From contig VYZB01000035.1 in the NCBI GenBank assembly GCA_013397455.1, positions 325,131 through 389,130 on the forward strand: DNA of 64,000 nt, in the 5' to 3' direction. The translations under genes were made by a program, and so were the position numbers. Shown piece after piece: positions 1 through 11,156 of the stretch. Under the pieces are notes generated by a model. The model had not been told where the DNA came from and ran no database searches. It saw only the letters and a program-made list of their open reading frames with translations. The stretch comes from Crotophaga sulcirostris. Its lineage: Eukaryota; Chordata; Aves; Cuculiformes; Crotophagidae. Within the stretch, counting starts at the first letter, position 1; every line of letters begins with the position of its first letter.

Positions 1-3000
1 TTGTATGCCTGTATTCTGTAAAGGGACTATTCTCTAGCCGAATATAAACTGACTTTTTGTGGTAGTCTAGTGGCTAGATTTCTTGTATAGGAAACTGTTC
101 ATCTGGATTCAGTTTTTTCTTTCCATAACAGCATTCAAAAACACAAAAAAATTCTCCCAACCCCTAGAAAGATGCCTCAGTCAACAAGCTATGTAAAAAA
201 TACTTCGGAGTACAAACCTCTCCACCATTTTGAAAGAGAGGCTCTGCAGTGAGGAACTCAAGAAAGGGAGTGTATAAAGGAGGGAGCATGACTGTACAGC
301 CTTGTGATTGACATATTCATTTCATGAGAAAAAGATACTAGTTCTGTTCTGTTTATGTATTTTGTGTTTCAAAGTCACTGGCTAAAATATTGAATAACAT
401 CTCTTAGAGAACAGATCCCAACCCTGATCTCTTCTCTCCTGATGAGCATCTTATTACTGCACTTCCTAAAGCCCTGTGGATCTGAATTCTTTGCTGCAGT
501 GATACAACTTCAGAAAGATAGCATGAATGTACCTCTAGCCTGAATAGCAAGTAGCATAACACCTGATGCAAAATTTAGGTTAGGCTCCCTCTCGCTTTTG
601 TGTTCAAGACCTAGCAGAGGGGGCTGGGTACAAAATAAAAATTAATTACTCAACACAGGAGTGAATATAAAGCATTTTTTAATACCGGTCTTTTTTATAT
701 GGCCTAAAATTTCTTCTTAGCTTGTTCAGTGTGTGAGATTTTTAGGTTACAGTTCTAGTACTTAGCCCAGTACTTCCAAATTTCACTTGGGATCAACATG
801 CTTAAAATTGAAACACTGCAACACCTAATTTGTAGTCATCCAAGTTTTTTATTAGAACTATGACTGCATAACTCAACAATTGCAGTAATACCAGATGGTT
901 AATCAGGCATGACGTCTGGTCTAAAAATCCATACTGTCATCCATATCATTAAATGTTCTCACTACTAAAATACCCCAAGCAGAACTCTGCATCCAGGTTG
1001 CTAAGGATGCAGTTTGTAAACCCAGGGGTTGGAAAACAAGCTCAGTACTAATTTGGCCCTAGTACTCAATTAGCCACAAGTGCAGCCCAGTAAGAGAGAC
1101 TTTCAGAGCAAAGCTGTTAGTGCTGAGGCCACAACTAGCACACAACAGAGGGTTCAGAGTCAGATCATGGATTTAATGCCTGCAGGAGTAGAAAGTCACT
1201 GGGAGGTTCCTAGAGTACATCTGATTTATTTTGCCCAAAACAGTTTCCATGCAAAATTACTGGGAATTCTCTGAAGTGTGAACTGAAGCTCAGCATGAGA
1301 GGTGATCTGCAGTCCTGTCTCAAACCGAACCACTAAATTAGTCTCGCATTTGTGATGTGAAAAACCTGAAAAACTGGCGGATTTCAAATCAAAGTCTAAA
1401 AGGATTCTTGGATCGTGGGCCAGCTGCATGAAGCCGTGTGGCCTTAGAAATGCCCTGGGATGTCTGGTTATCCCTGCAGGCCAGGCAGCTCTGACACAGG
1501 CCCATGAGAGGAGTGCTCATCTCTACATCAGCAGTTGCACACCAGGCAGCACAACTAATGCTGAATTAGGGAAACTGCATCATTTCCCTTAGCAATGCCT
1601 TTGGTTCAATATTAAGGCACTAGAATTTAGGCACCTTTTATACACAGGTGTTTTACGTACCATGCTATGCAACTATGCTATCAGTATTGTGAATGAACAC
1701 ACAACTCTGTGCAGCACATAGTGGCGTCAGAGCAAGTCTTTTCAAATGAAAGTAGGTAACTATCATCTGGTCATCCAAATGACTCCTTGACCTTCATTGA
1801 CTGTGTCTGCATGGACTGCAGCAGAGCATTATAGACCTGTATAATGGGGATGTAGATACTTATCACACAAGCAGACACCTGTTTGTGACACCAACTTCAG
1901 TGTCCTAATCTTGCACTAGATTTATTTCTTGAAACCAGAACTTGGCCATGCTGAAGTTCCCAAAGAGCATTTTAGACATCAGCAGAGAATTCTTGTTCAA
2001 ATCATTCACATTAGGGCTATGCGGATCAATATGAACCTTTATAAACGTTGAGCCTTAATGAAGGAGTAGATTTTGAAAGGGCAAATAACTTCAGCAAGAG
2101 AATGTCAGTGTCTTAAAATAGACTCAAAATGCTGGTTTCCCTTTGCAGTGAAACTAGATTACTTAATGCTGTGTGCTATTTGCAGAATTGTGAGTTTTTC
2201 ATTTACAACATGAACCAATTTTCTTTTGTTGGAATATATATGCTTATGCAGTAAAATAAATTTAGGATTTTCAGTTCTACAGGATTTTGGTAAGATAGTA
2301 ATTTTTAGAAATGATCGATTTGAAGGGTAATCTTGCAGACAGCGAAAAATTCTCCCTCTGTTTGGCTGCTGTTATTCATTCCTCTCTCGCAGAAGAGCAT
2401 TAACTCATTTCTTCATGTGCTGAGGGACAGATTGTTCCTCTTCACATACAACAGACACAGACAGTGCCTCACAGCTGGGGTCATCTTGCTATACTTGAAT
2501 CACTTCTGTTAGCTAAACAGATCTTTTACTCTGTTCACTTCCTTTTACTTCTTTCTTATGTGTCACTCATCCTGGAAAGTAGGGGACAATATCTCCCAGC
2601 TTTGCAGAGATAAGATTCCCTCTGTAAGATGCAAAGAATTCTAGAGCTGTAGATGGGAAACCAGGAAAGGCCGGAAGATGGTAAGCAGGGCCATCTGTGT
2701 TTTAAGAATGAGTTTAACTGTGGGAGAATCGAAATTCAACATGATATTATTGCAAGGCTAACTGCAGAATGAGGGCATTTCTTAAAATCTAACATACAGA
2801 AAAGTAGCATTCAAAAAGAAAAACTGTTTCAGAAACAGAAAAAGAAAATGCTGCGGAGGAGATGAAGGTGACAGAGAGGGTAAAATGCTGAAAGCTTTTT
2901 GGAAAGAAGGTAGACAAGTCAAAATACAGATGGTGGTATCTGAATAGGAGAAAATCAAATCCACAACACTCTTACAACTTTTTTTTGAGGAAAGATGCAT

Positions 3001-6000
3001 CAGTAACTCCCTGGCAGTCACATTTATAAAGAGTAGGCTGTATACTCATGGGAGAGGGGAGAAAGAAGAGAATGTAGATTTGTGTGTGTTTGCATCTGCC
3101 TGGATTTGAGATTTTTTTGTGTCGTTAAAAGTACTCTTTCCTTTTTCTCCAAGTTTGTCCTTTATACTGGAAAAAAAAAAAAATGCTTTTAGTAATTAAA
3201 AGCCCTAAATCAGGAAATAACATACTGTGAAGGATAAATTTTGAACACTTAAAGAAAGGCTGAATGTCTTTCAAAAGCTTTAGTTGTCCTCAAGCCTTGA
3301 TATAGTACTGTGGTCTGATACTCAGAAATCACTCATAATTATTATGAAAAATCTGTATTCCTAGAATGAGAAGCACTCATTGCAGTTCCATCAACTTTTC
3401 TGCATTTTTTGCACGGAGAATAATGATGTAAATGAAAAGTGGACTCATTATTTTTTTCTCTGCTTTTTTTATGTATTATGCAAACCATGACCTACAGAAG
3501 ATCACTGCACATGATTTAGAGAGAAAAGACTTTCCCTGTTTTGTGTTTCTGACAATCTAGGCTTTGATTTCCAACATATTAAGAACTAGAAATATTTTTT
3601 GAGATAAATTTATGTTAAAATTATTTTCACAACTAAATTAATCTAACAGTACTGAGATTATAGATGAGCAATTTGATTTTTCTCATTAATTCATATAAAC
3701 CTTTTGAAAACTGCAGTTTCATTGTCCAGACATATTCAGAGAGTTCGGTCAAAATTAAATTATTTTCATCAAGAAAGGGGAACATATTTTGTAAAAACGT
3801 TGTTTAGGTAATTTTTTTTATTTTTCTCTTTGAAAAAAAGTTATTTTCTTTAAGCAATTCTAAAGTATCTTTTCAGATGTTTAATCAACCCTTCGATATG
3901 AAACAAATGTTTTTGATTTCAATCATATTTAAATGTATAATAATAATTAGGGTTTGTTAATTCCTTTTTGTGATGACAAAAATTGAAGAAATTACTTTTG
4001 TACAAGACAAACCAGATTTGCACACCTTGTTGATGTTATTGTTTGACCACTTATTGAAGAAGCGCTTGTCAATCTGTTTTTTCACCTGAAATCTGTGTAT
4101 GAAACACACCTATTTATTTTTATTATTTCTGTGACCAAATAATAGATAGAATGGTTTCACTGAAAAAAAAAATGTTTCTTTTTCAGAGTGAAATTACTTC
4201 AAGGCACCATTTTTGCACTTTGCATATATAATAGGAATGACTAATACCATTCCTTGCTTTCAAACACTTCATCTGTGCTTGACATGGGGAAAATTTCATT
4301 CATTATGTGGCTACTAACACAGTTTCTGTTCATTGACCCCAATTATACAAGCTGTCACTGCTCAGGCTTAAGAAAGCACTTAGGTGTGCACTTGAGTTCC
4401 ATTAATGGGACTCGTTGAAGAGGGGGAAAGGTAGACACAGGCTTGAGTGCTTTGCTGAATATGGGCCATCTTAGACACTAACCCTGCCAGCATCAGCATC
4501 TCGTGGTACAAGAGTAATCTCATTGATTCCAGCAGGGCAGTTCACACAAGGAAAAGGTCAAAATTAAGCACACATCTGAATACTGGAAGAATCAGAAGCT
4601 TAATATCTGTCTGTGTAGTTAACTGCATAGAACTGCAAAGTATCCTCAGCCACAATGTAAACTGGCTGCATATATACTGACTCATGTCCTCTAACTGTTG
4701 TGGCAAGACTGGGGGAATATTGCTGACTATTTCTTGAGTTAACATTGTGTCTGCTACTTTGGGCTATTGTACAACATTGCACAAGAACAATGCACATCAT
4801 GTGTTCAGTTCTGGGATACAGGAGAGGGAGAAGCCCTGGAAAGAGAAGAGGCCATGCTTCTGCATTAAGCACCTATATCCCAGTCACAGTCTATTAAGGA
4901 AATAGAGAGGCTAAAAACATCATTCACAATTGCACAGTTCGTGTGGGACTGTTGGAGGTGGGATATTGGAAACATCTCCCCAACCTTCACATTGGACAGC
5001 ATTTCACCAGGAAGGGGTTCCTCATGAACCACTCACTGACTTTAGGGCCCAGGGCTGGACAGGTGCTTTCTCATGAAAAGAAAAATAAGTCATGTGGCCA
5101 GGGTAAAACAAGAAAATTAAAATAATTTTATTCAAAAAATATTTTCTTATGCAATATACACAAATTCCAGAGAAGAAGGAAAACTAAGCATAAACCTTTA
5201 TGGTTAAAAAAACAGTAATCATTACTTGTATCTACACAGACCACACAGTTTTCAAATGGGAAAAAAATCTATAGAGGGACAGTATCTGTAAGTCTGCAGC
5301 AAATCATAGGGCAAGTTTACAGTTTGTCATTTACCTCACTTTGCTTATTTCATGTTCTTATGCTGAAGTGGTTTTTACTCTCACATAACAGTTCATTGAA
5401 TTTAACAGAAATGTCTAATTCCTGTTGATCTTAACAGACTTATCCATCCTTACAGATGAGATTGCGCAAAACAATCTTTCTCTTCTTTATGTTACCGTGA
5501 AAGCAATGCACTTCAAGTGCAGAACTTGTTGCTAAAAATGTAACTTGCCAACAAGGAAACAAATGTATAAATTTCCTTTGGCCAACCATCATATTTAATT
5601 GATTTCCTGAACTGTATTACCTCCTAGGCACATGTTGTAGCACTCTTGTATCAAAACAGATAATACAGCATCATGATTTTTCAGGGGGAAGAAAGATATT
5701 TTAATGAAAATGCCATGTTTAATAAGAAAACTCAATAATATTCAGTCTTGGTTGTTCCAACGGAGATATTAATGTCTTACACTTTTTTTCTGAAATTCAA
5801 TAACTGAGAGGAAAAAAGGTAGAGATGGAGAGTTAAAAAATACTTGGCTGTATTAAGCATATAAGGTCACTGGAAATGGTGGAGCTGATCTGACAGTACT
5901 TGCTCTTTTAAGATTTTTTTTGCACTTGTTAGCTAGAAGGTAGCTAGTCTGCCTAAAGGTTAAAAATGATAATGCAGTTTTACTGCAAGGCAGAAGCTTT

Positions 6001-7348
6001 ATCGCGTGGGGACCAAGAAAAATTTGGAGTGTAACGTCTTCGTACTACTATCACCTGTATGTAGGGACCATGACTGAATGCAACTGGTTTTCAAAGCCAT
6101 AACTAAAGATCTGGTAATCAGAAATTGAAACAAGCAGGTTTTGCACTCACCGGTAGTTTTCTGCTTTAAGATGCTCTATTTGACCTATTCAAGTCCTGTG
6201 TAGAGACCTGCTGAACAGGTCTCCATTCTGTGGAGTTATGCAGTTAATGTCACAAACATGAGCAAACCTGTTCACTTTCACAAGACTGTCCTATGTATGG
6301 AATAAAGAATGAGTACTTTTAGAGCCTAGGAGACGAAGTCCATTACTGTCACACATAATTGTGATCAATAGAGATATTTCATTTACAGAATCAGCTCTGA
6401 ATTAGGAGAGCCTCTGCTGAGGAGGTATTTGAGAGGAATTGACTCCTTTTCACTACTTGCCCTTCACTTCACAATTGCTGAAGTAAGATTGAAGTATGTG
6501 CAGCGAACCCCCACACATCAGAAAGAAACTGTGAGCAGCAGCTGAAAGGTATTTTGATAGAACTTTTAATATTATAGACTTCCAAAATTTCCTTATTTTT
6601 CCACTGAACTCATGCTATTTCTGGTGTCTGCATTTTTTGAAATGACAGCTTCCCAGTTCTTAGGAAGACCAATGATTTGCTTATATTTTTTCCCCTTTTA
6701 ATTCTTGTTGTGGGATATTTTTTAATACTTACATAAGTAAAAGAAAAAAGAATAAAGGAAAAAGAAATATTGGTGGAAAGCGAGTAAATCTTTTCATCCC
6801 AACACTTTTTTTTCTTTCTGAGAAAGAGACAAAATTTACAACACTACTAATTTTTATGTATCAATTTGTTTACAGAAATGTGCCAATTTAAAAAGAGCAA
6901 GTCTGAACATTTTACAGCGGCTAGTTTTATGCTTTCAAAAAGCAAATCTCCAGCCTTTCTTTTGAAATAGTTTTTCATATTATACCCTTGAATTCTAGAA
7001 GTAAAAAATAATACAAAAAAAAAGCCTGGATATTTGTAGTTAATTTTATAATCCAAAGTAATGTGTTTGTTCTAACCTGGGAAAGAAAATGCTTTTAAAA
7101 AGCAACATAGTAACATGTAAAAAACAAATCTGTGGGAATGTAGGTTTCTAATTCAGAGTTGAACATTAGACATCACAGTATATTCAAGCTGAACTGTACG
7201 GAATTTATGTAAATGCCAAATAGAACATTGTTCATTCATTTTAAGTCAGCTACTGGAAAAGGATATTTGGTCAATGATGATAGTCTTTATCTTTTACAAA
7301 TAGTGTAATAATTAAAGCATTTTCCTCGTTGATGGAAAACCTGAGTTA
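1..7348. other. Unique-looking AT-rich non-coding DNA
   Basis: No gene or recognisable transposon is visible in this stretch. Open frames are short (90 codons or fewer), lack protein-family motifs and have the composition of chance frames. Minor features are a pure A13 run at 3171-3183, a purine-rich patch around 2815-2900, and very AT-rich DNA at about 3590-3960. Exons of ordinary vertebrate size could be missed by eye, so the absence of genes is likely but not proven. Confidence 0.6.
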
Positions 7349-7992
7349 CAGGTGACTCCACAACCTCCCTGGCCAATCCGTGCCAGTGCTCAGTCACTAT
7401 CACAGTGAAAAAGTGTTTCCTGATGTTCAGTGGGAACCTACTGTGTTTCAGTTTGTGTCCATTGCCTCTGATCCTGTCACTGGGCACTACTGAAAAGACA
7501 CTGGCTCTGTCCGCTTTGCACCCTCATTTCAGGTATTTAGGCATTGATAAGATCTCCCTGAGTCTTTTCTTCCCCAGGCTGAACAGTCCCAGCTCTCTCA
7601 GCCTTTCCTCATATGACAAATGCTCCAGCCCATTAATCATCTTTGTGGCCCTTTACTGGACTCTCTCCGGTATGTCCATGTCTGGTCTTGTATAGGGGAT
7701 CTGAGAACTGGACCCAGAACTTCAGGTGTGGTCCCACCAGTGCTGAGCGGAGGGGAAGGATCACCTTCCTCAGCCTGCTGGCAGTGTTCTTTCTAATGCA
7801 GCCCAGGATACCATTGGCCTTCTTTGCCATGAGAGTTCATTCGTGACTCATGCCAGAACACCAAGTCCTTTTCTGCAAAGGTGCCTTCCGGATGGTCATC
7901 CTCCAGCCTATACTGATGCCTGAGGTTCTTTCTTCCCAGGTTTAGAACTTTTCCTTTCCTCATGTTGAACTTCGTCAGATTTCTGTTCATCC
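7349..7992 (-). mobile_element. CR1 LINE fragment, C-terminal part of reverse transcriptase ORF2
   Basis: This is a dead fragment of a CR1 non-LTR retrotransposon read on the minus strand. Translated minus-strand pieces carry the familiar end of the CR1 ORF2 protein: a stretch with LTKFNMRKGKVLNLGR and QYRL (about 7990 down to 7900), then [18 protein letters not shown] (about 7830 down to 7770), then RIRGNGHKLKHSRFPLNIRK and TEHWHGLAREVVESP (about 7480 down to 7350). These blocks fall in the right order but in different frames, so the copy holds frameshifts and stops. It is cut at both ends: the RT core is missing upstream, and the 3' untranslated tail with its short terminal repeats is absent at 7349. 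It cannot move. The plus-strand frames over the same interval are shadows. Confidence 0.93.
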
Positions 7993-8406
7993 TTTTTCAT
8001 AACTATAAAGTCAAATTATGATTATACTCAAATTACAGCACTTAATCTTATGTGATTGCAACTTTCTAAGTGTTCAAAGTAACAAGTCCTCAGGTAGCAG
8101 TGAACTTTTGCTACCAAGTAACAACTGATATTTATTTTCTTATTTAGGTCTCAGTTGTCTCAAAATAGAGCTGCTGAAAAATTTTGAGCTTTTCAAGTAC
8201 AGTACAGTGTCATGGATGTCTCCTGTAGGCTGATTTAGAAATCATATAAGCAGAGAATATCTTATTCTTTTTTTGATTTAACCTTCTGTTGTATCAAATT
8301 AAATAAATACGTTGACTTGACTGTAGCAGTGTAAATCATGGACCGAACTAGAGTTCTAGCAATGATGGCAGGCAGAGTAGTCATTGGAACAGAAAGGCTC
8401 CCCTGC
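7993..8406. other. AT-rich spacer between CR1 fragment and LTR
   Basis: About 410 bp with no gene and no repeat I recognise. The junction with the LTR is at 8406/8407. The bases just before it (cctgc) do not match the bases just after the other LTR end (cgcag). Confidence 0.5.
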
Positions 8407-8519
8407 TGTTATGGTCCACTCGGTGGAGTCATGATGGTTCATTCACCGTGATCTCGAAGCACAAAAAATCAAGTGGCAACCCAACACCCAGGGGTTATAC
8501 TTCAATCAAACAATGCAAG

Positions 8520-8525
8520 TTTATT
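8520..8525 (-). promoter_or_regulatory. Polyadenylation signal AATAAA of the LTR
   Basis: The plus strand reads tttatt, so the minus strand has AATAAA, followed about 15-20 bases on by a GT-rich stretch (gcattgtttgattg). This position marks the R/U5 part of the LTR. Confidence 0.6.
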
Positions 8526-8718
8526 GTTTTTGCCCATAAAGCAGCACGCGATAGACAGGGGGATGAAAAGGGAAAGGGAAAAGTAAGAAAGAAGATAATA
8601 CGTACCACCACGGGTCCAAAGGTGTCCTGATGGTCCCAGGTCCCAGACAGCATCCTGCCAGTCCTCGTCATGAATTCTTTTGGTGAGACGATCTCGATGA
8701 AACTCGATTGGGGTCCAT

Positions 8719-8726
8719 CTTTTATG
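8719..8726 (-). promoter_or_regulatory. TATA-like box of the LTR
   Basis: The minus strand reads cataaaag here, about 340 bp inside the LTR from its 5' end and about 200 bp upstream of the polyadenylation signal. This is the spacing expected for an LTR promoter. Activity is unknown. Confidence 0.5.
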
Positions 8727-9069
8727 CTTAGCAGCACACCTCGCACCTCCTCTCCCTCGTGGATTGAGGCCAATCTCCACCTTCATTTCACAATCAAGGT
8801 TTAACTGCACAGGCCCCAAAAGTTCCCACTTTGCTTGCCAGAACTTATCTGCGCCTGCGCCACCTTGCGTTCAGGGGTCTTTTACTTTTTCACATATTCT
8901 TCTTCTCATGTCCGCTGGTTGACCTCAAGACCCTCTGTGAACATGTGTGCGTGCTCCTCATCTCAGAGGCAGGGATGAGGTGGGACAAGCTTGCTGGTAC
9001 AGCATGTGAAGCCCGTCTAATGGGCAGCAGCCATGTGGATCAGAGAACAATACAGTACTCCCTGTAACA

Positions 9070-10734
9070 CGCAGTTCTTTCTCTCAGAGCTATTGCTTCT
9101 TGGGATCTCTCCAAGTACCCTGATGGCGATGTTGAGACAAATACTATTCTTCGGACCAACTCTAATGCCTTCCCCTATTGAATTCTTTGTATCTAAGTAG
9201 AACTGTCACCCTTCTCAGGATTTCATATTCTAGTGCTAGCAGTGATGCAACTACAGTGGTTTAATCAACCCCATCTTGACGTCAGTTCAGTTTTATGAAC
9301 TTCAATGAATATATTCCAAAAACAGATACACGATTCCTGATCATGTTATTCCCAAGATCTAGGCCAGCGTCGAAAGTGTGTGCGCAAGCATCTTGTTAAT
9401 ATTAGACATGAGTATCATGCTTGAAATTTGTTGAAGAAACACCAATTACAAGAAAGGAAGAGGTTTGAAGGAAGAGTCAGAACATCAGCCTGCGTGCACA
9501 GGACTAGAATTCTTCCTGTCGCTCTACCAGTTTTGTAAATAGCTCTCATAAATAAAGAAACAATTCAGACTTCTAAATCACAAGTCCTGTAATGTAATTA
9601 GGCAGTGCACAATGCATGAAACAAAGTAGAAGGGATCTATATACTAGCACTCACAGTAAAGAAGAAAGGGTGTTTAGTAGGAAAAGAAGGAAACATTGCA
9701 ACAGAGCAACAGGAAACATGGACTCAGATTACCTGTAATCCTTATTTCCAGAAAAACAACCTTGCATAATTGCAAAAATGGTGGTAAGAAGAATTAAATC
9801 TGTGTTTGTAGCCAGTTTGGGGGGTGAGGGTATAAAAAAGATATTGTGAAGATAAAAGTTCATTACTATTCCTTTTAAAGGACAGATTAGGAAGTCAGTG
9901 AGACGGTGTGGCCAAGCATAGTTTTCTAAATATCAAATGGCTGGCAAACACATATAATCCACTGTGCTACAAAAATATCTCAGAAATTAGTGGCAATATA
10001 TTTGCCTCTTCTTTTCTACCTCCCTAGTCACCTGCTTCTGGTCATTGACACAGACAGGACACAGGGCAGGATGCATTTTGCTCTGACCCATTACAACCAT
10101 TCTTTCTTTCTAATGCTGCTCTTAAATTTTCTAAAGCTGCTCAACACTGGTCACTTTGGAAGAATACAAAGTTACTTTTTGAGATGTACCAGAATAAAGA
10201 TCAGTTGTGAGATTTGTAACACGAAATTACAGGAGGGATTATTTCAAGCAAATAAATTTAATCATAGTAAAGTGACTCCAAAACAAGGGTGACTAGCTAC
10301 CCAGGGTAAATGTTAGAAGGCAACAAACCCTGATAAAAAGCAAGAGCTCCCGGCTAAGTTTCAAGAGCCCAAGCAGCAGGATAGGAACACTGAGTGTTTA
10401 GACACAGAATGTCCAGTACAGATATCATAAATATCAACTTGATTTAGGAGGAAAATGTTCATTCGCTATCCAGTGGTGGAAAAAAAGGTGAGAAATAATA
10501 CTAGCCATCCCTTCAAGGCTTTCTGCATTCTAGTAAGTCCTAGTAAGTCCTGCATCAAAAGTTGTGCTTCTCAGGCACAGTGTCAAAGTTGCCAAGGTAC
10601 AGTTTTTAGAGCACAACACAATTGTTCAGAATAAAAGAAAAGAGGAAATAGATCACAGAGAAATAAATAACTTACAGTCATGCCTTGCTTTCCTAACACT
10701 ACCTGAAGAACTAATTCTCTCGTTTCAGGGGGAA
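9070..10734. other. Unique-looking non-coding DNA with a 10-bp tandem duplication
   Basis: No gene is supported. A perfect tandem pair of the decamer tagtaagtcc lies at 10531-10550. The rest is AT-rich, with short frames of up to 100 codons (9990-10292, plus) that show no family motif. Confidence 0.5.
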
Positions 10735-11156
10735 ATGTAGTGGCAAAGGATAAGGAAAAGGCTGAGGTACTTCATGTCTTCTTCTCCCAAGTCTTTGATA
10801 ATAAGACCAGTTGGTCTAAGGGTATGCAACCCCCTGAGATGGAAACGGATGGGAAGCAGAATGGAGCCCCCATATTCCAAGATTAAAAGGTTAGCGACCT
10901 ACTGCTCCACCTAGACACACACAAGTCTATGGGACTGGATGAGATCTACCCAAGAATACTGAAGAAACTGGCAGGAGTACTCACCAAGCTCTTTCCATGA
11001 TTTATCAGTAGTTCTGACTAACTGGGGAGGTCTGGAGATTAGCAAATGTGATGCTCATCTACAAGAAGGGTCAGAAGGAGGATCTGGGAAACTACAGGCC
11101 TATCAATCTGACCTCTGTGCTGGGGAAGGTTATGGAGCAGATCATCCTGCTGATCA
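10735..11156 (+). mobile_element. CR1 LINE fragment, N-terminal reverse transcriptase region
   Basis: Plus-strand CR1 ORF2 remnant. From about 10738 the frame reads AKDKEKAEVLHVFFSQVFDN, the typical CR1 linker before the RT domain. Further on come MGLDEIYPRILKKLAGV and then [20 protein letters not shown] and [16 protein letters not shown], which match RT motifs 1-2 of CR1/LINE reverse transcriptases. The blocks are separated by stops and frame changes. The copy stops abruptly at about 11156, before the catalytic motif A, so its 3' part is gone. That is the reverse of the usual 5' truncation of CR1 and implies a later deletion or rearrangement. Confidence 0.93.

Larger units (their letters stand above)
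8407..9069 (-). mobile_element. Solo LTR of an endogenous retrovirus, minus strand
   Basis: A 663-bp block with the hallmarks of a retroviral long terminal repeat read on the minus strand. On that strand it begins TGTTAC and ends ATAACA, so the ends form a 5-bp inverted repeat TGTTA/TAACA with canonical TG...CA termini. A TATA-like box (cataaaag) lies at 8719-8726 and an AATAAA signal at 8520-8525, followed by GT-rich sequence. This gives a U3 of roughly 340 bp, R of about 200 bp and U5 of about 90 bp. The block has clearly more CpG than its flanks, which suggests a fairly recent arrival or a CpG-rich promoter. No gag, pol or env sequence adjoins it, no primer-binding site follows it and no abutting polypurine tract precedes it, so it is a solo LTR. 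No 4-6 bp target duplication is visible. The family name is not known to me. Confidence 0.8.

Noticed and set aside
7405..7846. Plus-strand frames of 96 and 67 codons
   Set aside because: Antisense of the CR1 fragment at 7349-7992.
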